64,000 bases of DNA, taken from Dactylis glomerata (lineage: Eukaryota > Streptophyta > Magnoliopsida > Poales > Poaceae). Made by a program: the position numbers and the translations under genes. The stretch lies in contig QXEO01000143.1 in NCBI GenBank assembly GCA_007115705.1, positions 1,172,072-1,236,071 on the forward strand, given 5' to 3'. The notes under the pieces are model-generated. The model searched no databases and was not told the origin of the DNA. It saw only the letters and a program-made list of their open reading frames with translations. Position 1 is the first letter of the stretch. Every line of letters begins with the position of its first letter. Shown here one piece after another: positions 1 to 11,004 of the stretch.

Positions 1-697
1 ACTAGTGCTTTGAAGCTTTGAAACAATGGAGGAGAGAGAGTGGAAGCCGCAGCCCCTTCTTGAGGTAGAAGAAGGCTTTATATAGTCCTCCACGAAATGT
101 AGCCGTTGCTGGACGACTAGGGCCGGAGTCTCCGGCCAGGAGGGCCGGAGTCTCCGCCCTAAGTGACTCCAGGGCCGGAGTCTCCTGCCAGAGACAAAAG
201 TCTCCGGCCCAACTCCGGCCTGGTCTCTGAATTGTCCAAGCCAGTCTGCAACCCTCGACCACCCGGCCAGACCGGAGTCTCCGGCCCCGAGACACTGGAG
301 TCTCTGGCCCACCCGGAGTCTCCGGCCAGAGACAGAAAGTCTTCGGCCCAACTCCGGGAGGGCATCTGAACTGTCCGACTTTGAGGATTGCCTGGGCGAG
401 TCCTCTAGGCCGGAGTCTCCGGCCACCAGGGCCGGAGTCTCCGCCCTAGAAGAAGCTACAGCAGCATTTCGTGAATCCCCTCTCCACCAATTCCACCTTC
501 GCGAAGCACCCTACAAGACAACTAAGCCCTAACTCCACTACTGGACTACGGGCTTCGATCTTTTCTACCTTTTTGGGGTGCACCTCCGCGAGATCCTGAA
601 ATAACCTAGAAAATCTGCAGAACTTTAATAGCATGGTTAAATCACCAAATGTTGTTAACAAACACCAAAATACATTTATTAGGGAAATGCCCTTTCA
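1..697 (-). repeat. Partial 3' LTR of the Copia element
   Basis: Matches 17873-18568 almost base for base. It ends on the plus strand at ...CCTTTCA (691-697), which is TGAAAGG... as the LTR start on the minus strand. The rest of the LTR lies left of the window. It holds many copies of a GGCCGGAGTCTCCGGCC-type palindrome between about 120 and 450. Confidence 0.93.
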
Positions 698-1207
698 ATC
701 TCCCCCTTTTTGGTGTTTGATGACAACATACGGATTTGCAAGATATAAGCACAATAAAATAAAATAAAATATATAGCCAAAGCTCCCCCTACTTGTGTGC
801 ACAACACCATTTGCATTTGAACATGAGTCACACAAGTAAGGATCATCACTCCCCCTATATATTTCACAATTATACCAAGAGCAAGTAATAATACATGAGA
901 CTAACCATAAGCATTTAAGTAAGACTAACAAGATAGCACACATTAATAATAGTCTTACTAGCAATAGAGGTACTTAAGTCTCACAAACATAATACCGTAC
1001 CACACACACGATAGTTCAACACTAAGATAGATGAGACACAACATGAAAGTCCATGAAGTTGTGTCTCGACCAAAGCAAAGGCAAATCCAAATCCAAACAA
1101 ACCAACCCATGGCAAATCCCAATGAAGACATCCTAGTAGAACTGCTTCTCCCCCTTTGGCATCGAGACACCAAAAAGGGAAAAGAGCGATGCTACACGCC
1201 CATGAGA
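698..1207 (-). other. Polypurine tract and 3' untranslated region of the Copia element
   Basis: Bases 698-713 read on the minus strand as a purine run (CCAAAAAGGGGGAGAT) directly abutting the LTR start, the normal site for plus-strand DNA priming. A second purine block occurs near 784-792 and others near 849-858 and 1148-1157 (CTCCCCCT / CTCCCCCTTTGG on the plus strand), matching the repeated polypurine tracts known upstream of Sirevirus 3' LTRs. No convincing gene is seen here. Confidence 0.75.
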
Positions 1208-2806
1208 TCACTCATCGTCTTCATCCTCGGGCTCGTCCTCGGAACCGGCATCGAAGTCCTCATCCCCTTCTTCAATATCATCAGAAGCCATGGGCTTCTT
1301 ACCTTGACACACATTGGAGGTGCCAGAGGTGACCTCCTCAAAGGCTTGCCAGTCAGTCAGACCCTTGCTCCACTTGCCATAGGAGTGAGTGCCGGATGAA
1401 GAGGAGGAAGGTGGAGATTCCACATAGCCCGGTTGAGACTTCCGAAAAGCCTTGTGAAGAACTTGTTGATTGTCATTTATGTGCTTTTGAGCAATGTAGC
1501 TCTCATATTGCTTGTGACGGATGTCCACATTCATGCAAAGCACATTCCTTTGGAACCAATTGAGCTTCTTATATTCTTGACCAAACTCATTGTTGGAGCT
1601 AGAGCCGGCATTGCTAGCATTCTTCATCCTTGGGCCCCTCCTAGTTGAAACTCCTTCGGCAAAGGCATCATCATCTTCACCTCTCACTGGAGCAAAAGGT
1701 TCCTTGGAGTGACCGGTGGGTTCTTTGCGTTGAAGCTTCACAACCTTGTGATTCACAAGGTTTGCATCGAGAAGAGGAAGGTTGAGTCCTTGAGCACGGA
1801 TGAGCCTCATGATAAACGGGGCAAAAAGAGGAGTCTTCTTGTTGAGAATGCAATCATTGATCTCCTTGTGAATGAAATCCATCACATCAAGTGGCTCAAC
1901 GGGTGCGGTCTCCCCTTTGCAATAGACTTCATGAGAGTAAGCCAAGAGATTCACTAAGGCCCCACTAATAGCATCAAAGTTGCCGGCTTGAGGGGCAATG
2001 GAGGCCCGGAATATGCGGAGCAAGATGTTGGACCGTTTGGATAGCCCAAGGGTGCCCCCAATGACAATCTTCTTGTCATCCCCGGTGTAGAGAGGAGCAA
2101 GCTTCTTCTTCTCATAGTACTCCCCATCCACATGCATCCTTATGCCACTAGGAGTAGTAGCACCACGAAACTCATACCCAAGGAGAGCAGCAAAGTCCAT
2201 GAAGTTGGAGTGACAAACCTCTTCTCCGGTCATCCAAGTCATGGGGATCTCCTCACCATCCCCAAGAACCAAGGTAGCAAAGAACTGATGGATCAAAGTG
2301 ATGTTATAGGGCTCTTGAATCTTCATGAGTGGATGGAGCCCAAGCTTGCGAGTGATCCACACGGCCTCTCCAAAATATGCACTGTACTTGGCAAAATGAG
2401 AGAAGTCCATGACCGTCTGAGGGCAAACCGGATACTTCTTGAGAGAAGCATAGAATTCCTTCATGATCAGCTCTTGCTCTTTGCGGACAAAGCAACGGTC
2501 ACGAGAGTTCCGCGGGAGAGTGTACATGTCCCTCTTCCTCATCTCAACATATTCAGATGATGACAGCCCTTCCAAGGTCACAAGGCTATCGAACTTGACC
2601 TTCTTAGCTGCCTCAGCACGTTCCTCCTCAGCCATCCTCGTCTTGAGTCTCTTAGCATCCCTTGCTTGCTGAGCAATGACTGACCTCTGAGCAATAGCCC
2701 CTGTGGCGGGATTGACAACCAACTTGTCCTTGCTATGAGCGGGCGGTTTCTGAGAACCACCTGCACCTGTGAATGAGTGAGGAAGATAGCAAGGTTGAGG
2801 TGACAT
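1208..2806 (-). CDS. Extra (env-position) ORF of the Sirevirus-like element
   Basis: An open frame of 532 codons lies between pol and the 3' LTR on the same strand as gag and pol, the position of the envelope-like or accessory ORF in Sireviruses. Visible parts: a basic, Ala/Glu-rich N-terminal helix (about residues 40-70), a globular middle (about 75-340) that resembles the plant-transposon and Athila-ORF1 type of domain (for example FFATLVLGDGEEIPMTW), a Ser-rich linker near 445-455 and a very acidic C-terminus (EEGDEDFDAGSEDEPEDEDDE region, about 508-532). I see no signal peptide or clear transmembrane helix, so envelope function is not supported by sequence. It is uninterrupted although pol is broken. 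The start is the first ATG; the function is unknown. Confidence 0.7.
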   Translation of the reverse strand: MSPQPCYLPHSFTGAGGSQKPPAHSKDKLVVNPATGAIAQRSVIAQQARDAKRLKTRMAEEERAEAAKKVKFDSLVTLEGLSSSEYVEMRKRDMYTLPRNSRDRCFVRKEQELIMKEFYASLKKYPVCPQTVMDFSHFAKYSAYFGEAVWITRKLGLHPLMKIQEPYNITLIHQFFATLVLGDGEEIPMTWMTGEEVCHSNFMDFAALLGYEFRGATTPSGIRMHVDGEYYEKKKLAPLYTGDDKKIVIGGTLGLSKRSNILLRIFRASIAPQAGNFDAISGALVNLLAYSHEVYCKGETAPVEPLDVMDFIHKEINDCILNKKTPLFAPFIMRLIRAQGLNLPLLDANLVNHKVVKLQRKEPTGHSKEPFAPVRGEDDDAFAEGVSTRRGPRMKNASNAGSSSNNEFGQEYKKLNWFQRNVLCMNVDIRHKQYESYIAQKHINDNQQVLHKAFRKSQPGYVESPPSSSSSGTHSYGKWSKGLTDWQAFEEVTSGTSNVCQGKKPMASDDIEEGDEDFDAGSEDEPEDEDDE

Positions 2807-3679
2807 GTCCTAGAATCAAAAAGTAAGCAACTATGCTGTGACTTAGTGCACTCAGGCCTGATCTAGCCGGAGTCTCCGGGGACTCGGGCCGGAGTCTCTG
2901 GCCGAAGCCGGAGACTTTGCGTCCAGGCCGGAGTCTCCGGCCACAGGGGCCGGAGTCTCCGGTTGGATGCAGGAGCCCGAGCCTAGGAGACCACATTTGA
3001 ACAAATCGAGTGCAAAATCCACAATAGAGTTGCTAAGAAGATGATTGATAGCCACTAGAAGGTAGTACACCATATCAAACTAAGGGAAACATGCAAATCT
3101 CATAGATCTAGGGAGAACTAGATGGAGGAGATTGAGGGCAAGTTTACCGGAGTCCATGGCACAAAATCGATCGGTGGGATTGATCCCACACCTCCAAGAA
3201 CTTGTTTTGCCGATGGCACGGCGGATCCCGAAGCTTGGAGAGGCTCCGGGTGTCGATCTGTGGGCAAGAGGGCGGCAGGGGTGGAGTAGAGGCACGGGGG
3301 GGATGGGGAAGAATGAACCATTCTTCCTCACCCCGTGCCCTAAGTATTTGAGTCGAAACCGCCCGGCCGGAGTCTCCGGTACTTACTCCAGAGTCTCCGG
3401 CCCACCGGAGTCTCCGGGCTGTAAACCCCGGAGTCTCCGGCCCCTTTTGACCAGATCAACATTTATGGTGTATAAAGGACATGTCATTTAAAGATTAAGT
3501 ATGTTTGAGGATGAGATAGGCTTGGGATGGACACATTGTCACTGTGTGGTACAAAATGCTCATGTTTGCAAACATGCAAATAAAATCAAATAAGACCAAA
3601 CATGAGCATGTTCCCATAAAAAATAAGACAATAAAATCAAATGGGAAACTCCTCCACTAGGGAGGTTGGTGACCAAAAG
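2807..3679 (-). other. Copia spacer upstream of the extra ORF, with palindrome arrays
   Basis: This stretch lies between the extra ORF and the insertion point of Gypsy element A. No reliable coding frame is seen. Two clusters of the CCGGAGTCTCCGG palindrome, also abundant in the LTRs, occur at about 2866-2965 and 3362-3440. Confidence 0.7.
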
Positions 3680-3684
3680 GCCAC

Positions 3685-5368
3685 TGCTGCGTGTGGTGGT
3701 GTGTAGTTGACGTGGGAGCAGACTGTCCTTGTGCGTGGTGGATAACCAGCCCGTTGGGAACCCCAAGAGGAAGGTATGATGAATATAGTGGCGAGTTTTC
3801 CCTCAGTTAAGAAACCAAGGTTTAATGTCGGTCAGGAGAGGAGAGACAATGACGACTGAAGGTGATGGGCACTGGCTTAGTAACACTCCAACAAGGGCGC
3901 CGTTAACGATACTTGTTGACTCGTCTTCAGCCAGTAGCAACGCGGAACCTGCACACACACAAACAAATACTTTGTTCCCAACTTGCGATGAGGTTGTCAA
4001 TCTCACCGGTTTGCTTGAAACAAAGGTTATGAGCGTATCGAGTGGAAAACAATATAGTATGCGAGTAAAGTAAACAGTACGAGTAAAGTAAACAGGTGAT
4101 AGCAATATGATAGAAATAGGACCGGGGTCCATAGTTCACTAGTGGTGTCTCTCCATAGATAAAATAACACATGCTGGGTAAACAAATTACAGTTGGGCAA
4201 TTGATAGAATAAAGATAACGTGATATGTCAAGAAGATCACTATGAGATTTACTCTGGGCATTACAACAAAATACATAGACCGCCATCCAACTGCATCTAT
4301 GACTAATAATCCACTCCCGGGGATATCAATCCGAACACCCTAGAAGTATTAAGTTGCGAACAACAGATAATTGCATTAAGCAAAGTGTGTAATGTAAACA
4401 AAGCATATGCCCTTGAGCATATGAATGTTGTTTTCTCCCTAGTAGCAACAGCACATCTACCATCTTAGAGGTTTCTGTCACTCCCCCAGGTGAAATAGAG
4501 GCATGAACCCACTATCGAGCATAAATACCCCCTCTTGGAGTCACTAGCAACTACTCGGCCAAGATAGCTACTAACAACGGAGAGCATGCAAGATCATAAA
4601 CAACATAGAGATAACAAAAGATATAATTCAGTACAGCAACTTAATCATAAACACCAATATTCATCGGATCCCAACAAACCAAACATGTAGAATTACATAA
4701 CGGTGATCTCAATCATGTAGGGCAGCTCATGAGATCTAAACATGAAGCACATAGTGGAGGAGACAACCATCTAGCTACTGCTATGGACCCATAGTCCAAG
4801 GTAGACTACTCACTCATCGCTCCGGAGGCAAGCATGGTGATGAAGAAGACCTCCGGTGGTGATTCCCCTCTCCGGCAGGGTGCCGGGAAGAGCTTCTGGA
4901 CCCTCCCGATCTTTGGGTCGACGGCGGCATCGGATCGCGATGTGTTCTGGAAAAACTGATCGGGTACTTAGGTTTTTTCCGTCGGGGGGTCTTTATAGGC
5001 GAAGGGGCGATGTCAGAGGAGGGGCCAGGTGGCCTCACACGGTGGTGGCGCGGGCCAGGGGCTGGCCGCGCCACCCCTGTGTGTGGGCCCCTAGTGGCCC
5101 ACCTCCTACTCCTCTTCGGATCTCTGGAAGCTTCCGGGTAAAATAAGACTTCAGGAACTTGTTTCGTCCAATTCCGAGAATATTTCCTGTGTATCACTTC
5201 TGAAACACAAAAACAGCAGAAAACAGGAAACTGGCACTGTGGCACTTCGTTAATAGGTTAGTTCCGGAAAATGCATAAAAGTGCCACTAAGTGTAACGAA
5301 ACAATAGGCAAATGGTGTAAAAACAAGCATGGAGCATCAAAAATTATAGATACGTTTGAGACGTATCA
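3685..5368 (-). repeat. 3' LTR of Gypsy element A
   Basis: Direct repeat partner of 9087-10769. A likely promoter TATA box (CCTATAAAG on the minus strand) is at 4991-4999. A GC-rich hairpin with stem GGTGGCGCGG / CCGCGCCACC is at 5044-5075. Open frames within it, such as that near 4814-5245, are LTR shadows. Confidence 0.95.
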
Positions 5369-8306
5369 AGCATCCCCAAGCTTAACTCCTGCTCGTCCTC
5401 GAGTAGGTAAGTGATAACAAAAGAATAATTTTTGAGGTGACATGCACCTACACAATCTTGATCATATATGTAAGCATTGGTGAGCTGGGATCATAAGAAC
5501 TTAAAACATGGGCATGAAGATATAATCATGACAATAAGAACTTAGCAACCATGTTGTAAACATGCAAATGAACACAAACAAAAGATCATGAAAATGAAAT
5601 AATGAAAGTCAAACGTGTGTTCAAATCATAAGGAAAAACATACAAAAGGTTTTCAGCTTGTCCTTCAAAGAGAGCAAAACATAAATGCATAGGACACCTT
5701 CAAGTTTAAGAGGGCGACTAGATACAAATAATTTAAGAACAAGTGAAACCAACAATATGAATCAATCAATGAACTTTGGGACAATGCATATCACACTAAG
5801 AATGACAACTATGCTCTCTTAATGGTGCATAAAGAAAGAAGGTGGTGACTCAACATAAAAGTAAAAGAAAGGCCCTTCGCAGAGGGAAGCAGTGATTGCA
5901 AGTTTTATAACCTTCAAAAATTATGGTACTTACCGGCTTTGAGCTCTCATTGCCCCCATCATAAGCATCTTGAATGGTTAAAGTTAATGCGAGAACAATT
6001 ATGATGCATATGCTTGACAAATCATAAGTTGAAAACCTCGTGCCCCGTGAATACGAGTACCCAAACCTCATGCTCCTTTACTTAGAGTCCCAAGCAAGGC
6101 TCTTTTCATTGTAAGTATATGCATATCATTGAGAACCGCCAATGGGGTACCTCCGTGCCCGATGACATGGAACAAGCCCACACCAAAATGATAGGACAAG
6201 CAGACAATGAACACCTCGACATCTCTTTTATTTGCCTTTTGTTTAGCTTTTTATTGTGAGATGCGTCGTCGGATGTTCACCATGGGTATGCTGCAAATTT
6301 CCACCATGAATTATGCATGGCTTAGATTGGCGGCCCGGCGTTTCCCTAACACATATACAAACTCCATGATCCCCACAAGATTCCCAATTCATTTCACACC
6401 GCGGGCATCCATAAACAAAAGATCACGATATCAACTCAAATAAGAAGTGCAATGTTGAAAGCTTGCCCCATGACAGCATGGATGGGCTAGAATCCAACTT
6501 ACAACTTGCATGCATAACAACTCAACATAAGAGACCACAATGTCAAAATTTTAAGAACCAGAAAAAGTAAAGTGTGCCTTCCGGTTCGTGAGAGCTTTAC
6601 TGACCGAATTTCGCATAACACTGGTAAGAGTTTAATTTGAAGAGAAAATAAAAGCAAGTCAAATTTACTTGGAATAGCAAATTGCTAGTACGTATGTATG
6701 GTGGACACTTTGGAAAACTTTGGCTTTTAGGAGTTGGATGCACGAGTAGAGCTCATACTCAGTACAAGGTGAGGGCTAGCAAAAGACTGGGAGCGACCAA
6801 CTAAGAGAGCAATAATGGCCATAATCATGCAAAGCGACAAACCGACATTAAAAGAAGCATACGATGGCTTCAAAAGTCAAAAAACTAAATGATCATGAAG
6901 GCTATTGGCGACTTTGTAAGAGTCTAACATGTGTGAGCATGCGCCAAGTCTACCCAAATAAAGCATCAAGGAGAAAACCAAAATAATGCTTCCATACAAT
7001 AAAAACAACGCATGATTTTTTTCAAAGGATCATTAAGCAATCTCAGTTATTTGAGACAATTCATGCTACAGCAAAACCACTAAGCATACTATCAAAAATA
7101 CATCAAGCATGACATGAAAAAGCCTAAGCCGCAGTCTACACAAGCTCCTTCTTGTACCACTATTTTGCACAAAGCTTTTTCTCTTTTCCAACACCATTTC
7201 AAATTTTTATAAACACCTCTTTTGATGAAAACCAATAAAGATCAGAGGCAAAAATACACCTTGATGAAAAGATATGACAAGGTCTGAACGCAAATCAAGG
7301 CGAAAATGAAAACCAAAAGCAGTAGCAAAAAAAGAAGAACGCATCGATGAACGATAAGAGTGAAAAACTGAGCGTTCTTTGCAAATGAAAACAAGGTAAC
7401 TTCTCCAAAGGAAATTTGTTGGGGTCCAACCATTTATTGCAGCAAACAAACAAACTAAACCAACTAAGAAAACTAAAACAACTGACGCTCCAAGAAAAAC
7501 ACATAGTGCATGAAGCAATAAAAATATAGTGTTTTGAAAGGTGACCTGATTTTTGCCGATGAAGAAGGGGTGCCTCGGGGGCATCCCCAAGCTTTGACGC
7601 TTGTACTTCTTGGATATTTCTTGGGGTGATGCATGGGCATCCCCAAGCTTGAGCTTTTGTCCATTCTTTAACTCATCTCATCATTCTCCAATCCCTACAC
7701 TTGAAAACTTCCTTCATACAAAACTAAACACAATTCTATTAGCAACATTAGTGCAAGCATAACATATAATCAATCCTCTATTTGCTTCAGATTTCAACTC
7801 AAAACCACCACATATATAGTATATACTACTGTAGCAACTTCTCCAAAAGTTCTGTGATCAAAAGAACTCAAAAGAAAGCGATAAAGTGGCAAACACAAAT
7901 ATTGGCAGAAATCTGTCAAAACTGAACAGCTGACAAAGGTCGAATTTTTGAGGGATTTTCTGTTGCTCAAATCAAAAAGTGTTCAACTAAGAAAAGTTTT
8001 ACTATAACCTGGGGCATATGCACAAGAAATCGCAGGTCCAAAAGATAAACAGAGAATTTTCACGAATTTTTACGGTGCAGCACCGAAAACAGTTTCAGGA
8101 CAGCAACATCCCCAAATCTTTACCTCACTCAAATTAGAGGCTTCTCTTGGCACAAAAACGAAATAAAAAGGATAAGAAGCGGTCATTACAGTAGTAATGA
8201 CTTCCAAGACTCAAATAAAAGAAAAAGTACTAAAAAGAAAACATTGGGTTATCTCCCAAGAGTGCTTTTCTTTAACGCCTTTGAGCTAGGCGCAGAAAAT
8301 TGCGAA
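5369..8306 (-). other. Non-coding interior of Gypsy element A
   Basis: No coding frame of note was found in this 2.9-kb stretch. Near its left end the minus strand has a polypurine-like AAGCTTGGGGATGCT (about 5368-5382) next to the LTR. Similar AAGCTTGGGGATG blocks recur internally at about 7582-7594 and 7640-7651. A segment at about 6700-6845 is also conserved in elements B and C. Confidence 0.8.
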
Positions 8307-8900
8307 TCAAGTAATATCAAGTGATGAAGCATCAAGATCAACTGCAGAGTACTTTTCAACAATGAAGGAAAATATGTTCAACCGAGTTTTTGAAAATCCT
8401 TTATGATCACGCTTTGGCACACTACTTTCATCGAAAGGATTTTCAGGGCAAATCCAACTGGAATTCTTTTCCCAAGCATCATGAATTCCTATAAGTTCAT
8501 AAGGTATTGGTACTTTAAAATCATCGGGCGTACCAACAACCTTTACAGGCGAGCCAAGCTTATTAAACTTCTTAAAAACTTTCCTAGCCTCAATTGCAAC
8601 ATCTCTAAATTCTGTGCGCAAGGTTTCTAAGATAAAAGCTTTCTTTTCGGGATCCTCAATTTCATGAAGCTTAAGGAACATGTATTGCATAGAAGAATTA
8701 AGACTAGCAAACCTAGCTTCTAACATGTGAACTAAATGAGCAGAAGCAACTTCATAGCTAGGAGCTAACTCAACCAAAGACTTTTCCTCATCTTCCTCAT
8801 GCATACTAATGTGATTAAAGAACTCCTCAATGTTACTTTTGCCAATAATCGAACCACTAGCTACTGAGAGGTCCTCCAGAACGTACTTAGGGATCAACAT
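8307..8900 (-). CDS. Short gag-like ORF of Gypsy element A
   Basis: An open frame of 197 codons lies close to the primer site of element A, where gag is expected. The product is largely helical, rich in Glu, Lys and Leu, without a zinc knuckle, protease or polymerase motif. It ends in DASSLDIT, the same C-terminal tail as the ORF of element B, although the rest differs. It may be a remnant or a divergent non-autonomous gag. No function can be assigned with confidence. Confidence 0.5.
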   Translation of the reverse strand: MLIPKYVLEDLSVASGSIIGKSNIEEFFNHISMHEEDEEKSLVELAPSYEVASAHLVHMLEARFASLNSSMQYMFLKLHEIEDPEKKAFILETLRTEFRDVAIEARKVFKKFNKLGSPVKVVGTPDDFKVPIPYELIGIHDAWEKNSSWICPENPFDESSVPKRDHKGFSKTRLNIFSFIVEKYSAVDLDASSLDIT

Positions 8901-9058
8901 GATAAACTAAAGTAAAGAAATAACAACTACCAAGGATTCTAATTTTTTTGGGTTTTTGATATAAAACGATGCAGGTAAAATAAATAAAGTAAAGCAAAAC
9001 AATAACAAAGTAAAGAATGTGTGTGCGAAGAACTCCCCTCGCAGAAGTCTTCTCTTCC

Positions 9059-9076
9059 TCCCCGGCAATGGCGCCA
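9059..9076 (-). other. Primer binding site of Gypsy element A
   Basis: The minus strand reads TGGCGCCATTGCCGGGGA, a site of the tRNA-Asp type used by Athila-clade elements, with one difference from the sites in elements B and C. It lies about 10 bases inside the LTR end (CA at 9087-9088) rather than directly next to it, as also seen in B and C. Confidence 0.8.
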
Positions 9077-9086
9077 GAAAACTAGC

Positions 9087-10769
9087 TGCTGCGTGTGGTG
9101 GTGTGTAGTTGACATGGGAGCAGACTGTCCTTGTGTGTGGTGGATAACCAGCCCGTTGGGAACCCCAAGAGGAAGGTATGATGAATATAGCGGCGAGTTT
9201 TCCCTCAGTTAAGAAACCAAGGTTTAATGTCGGTCAGGAGAGGAGAGACAATGATGACTGAAGGTGATGCGCACTGGCTTAGTAACACTCCAACAAGGGC
9301 GCCGTTAACGATACTTGTTGACTCGTCTTCAGCCAGTAGCAACGCGGAACCTGCACACACACAAACAAATACTTTGTTCCCAACTTGCGATGAGGTTGTC
9401 AATCTCACCGGTTTGCTTGAAACAAAGGTTATGAGCGTATCGAGTGGAAAGCAATATAGTATGCGAGTAAAGTAAACAGTACGAGTAAAGTAAACAGGTG
9501 ATAGCAATATGATAGAAATAGGACCGGGGTCCACAGTTCACTAGTGGTGTCTCTCCATAGATAAAATAACACATGCTGGGTAAACAAATTACAGTTGGGC
9601 AATTGATAGAATAAAGATAACGTGATATGTCAAGAAGATCACTATGAGATTTACTCTGGGCATTACAACAAAATACATAGACCGCCATCCAACTGCATCT
9701 ATGACTAATAATCCACTCCCGGGGATATCAATCCGAACACCCTAGAAGTATTAAGTTGCGAACAACAGATAATTGCATTAAACAAAGTGTGTAATGTAAA
9801 CAAAGCATATGCCCTTGAGCATATGAATGTTGTTTTCTCCCTAGTAGCAACAGCACATCTACCACCTTAGAGGTTTCTGTCACTCCCCCAGGTGAAATAG
9901 AGGCATGAACCCACTATCGAGCATAAATACCCCATCTTGGAGTCACTAGCAACTACTCGGCCAAGATAGCTACTAACAACGGAGAGCATGCAAGATCATA
10001 AACAACATAGAGATAACAAAAGATATAATTCAGTACAACAACTTAATCATAAACACCAATATTCATCGGATCCCAACAAACCAAACATGTAGAATTACAT
10101 AACGGTGATCTCAATCATGTAGGCAGCTCATGAGATCTAAACATGAAGCACATAGTGGAGGAGACAACCATCTAGCTACTGCTATGGACCCATAGTCCAA
10201 GGTAGACTACTCACTCATCGCTCCGGAGGCAAGCATGGCGATGAAGAAGACCTCCGGTGGCGATTCCCCTCTCTGGCAGGGTGCTGGGAAGAGCTTCTGG
10301 ACCCTCCCGATCTTCAGGTCGACGGCGGCGGCGGATCGCGATGTCTTCTGGAAAAACTGATCGGGTACTTAGGTTTTTTCCGTCGGGGGGTCTTTATAGG
10401 TGAAGGGGCGATGTCAGAGGAGGGGCCAGGTGGCCTCACACGGTGGTGGCGCGGGCCAGGGGCTGGCCGCGCCACCCCTGTGTGTGGGCCCCTGGTGGCC
10501 CACCTCCTACTCCTCTTCGGATCTCTGGAAGCTTCCGGGTAAAATAAGACTTTAGGAACTTGTTTCGTCCAATTCCGAGAATATTTCCTGTGTATCACTT
10601 CTGAAACACAAAAACAGCAGAAAACAGGAAACTGGCACTGTGGCACTTCGTTAATAGGTTAGTTCCGGAAAATGCATAAAAGTGCCACTAAGTGTAACGA
10701 AACAATAGGCAAATGGTGTAAAAACAAGCATGGAGCATCAAAAATTATAGATACGTTTGAGACGTATCA
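9087..10769 (-). repeat. 5' LTR of Gypsy element A
   Basis: Begins on the minus strand with TGATACGTCTCAAACGTATC at 10769 and ends ...GCAGCA at 9087. A TATA box on the minus strand is at about 10392-10400. The GC-rich hairpin is at 10445-10476. Confidence 0.95.
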
Positions 10770-10774
10770 GCCAC

Positions 10775-11004
10775 CATGTATGAGTATATAGGTATGGCAC
10801 CGCGAAGATATATCTTGGGCCCAAAACCTAGACTCATCGATTAAGCTCAAAAATGTCACAAATGACAAGATAGAACAATACGCTTACTATTGGCATTATG
10901 GGGGGGGGGGGATAGTCCAATCAATTAGGATCGCACTCCCCCTATTTCCATGCCCACATCTAGAACAACACACAAGTTGAAGTATGGGAGTAAATGCACC
11001 TAGC
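10775..11004 (-). other. Copia spacer after pol
   Basis: This continues the Copia element interior after the GCCAC target duplication. It contains a 13-base G run near 10901-10913 and a purine-rich block near 10935-10945 (CTCCCCCTATTTCC on the plus strand). No gene is seen. Confidence 0.7.

Larger units (their letters stand above)
3685..10769 (-). mobile_element. Gypsy-type element A, complete, non-autonomous, nested in the Copia element
   Basis: LTRs at 3685-5368 and 9087-10769 (1684 and 1683 bp) begin TGCTGCG and end ACGTATCA on the plus strand. The flanking five bases are identical (GCCAC at 3680-3684 and 10770-10774), a perfect target duplication that fixes both ends. A primer site complementary to the 3' end of tRNA-Asp-like sequence lies inside the right LTR (9059-9076) and a polypurine-like AGCTTGGGGATG block lies inside the left one, so the element reads on the minus strand. 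The 3.7-kb interior has only one short gag-like ORF and no protease, reverse transcriptase or integrase. LTR differences by eye are about 20 in 1684 bp. The family resembles Triticeae Athila-clade repeats; I do not name it. Confidence 0.95.

Noticed and set aside
4814..5245. 143-codon frame on the minus strand, seen again near 10314-10646, 50999-51232 and 56636-56878 (plus)
   Set aside because: It lies inside the LTRs of related Gypsy elements, spans the TATA box and hairpin, and is repeated only because the LTR is repeated.
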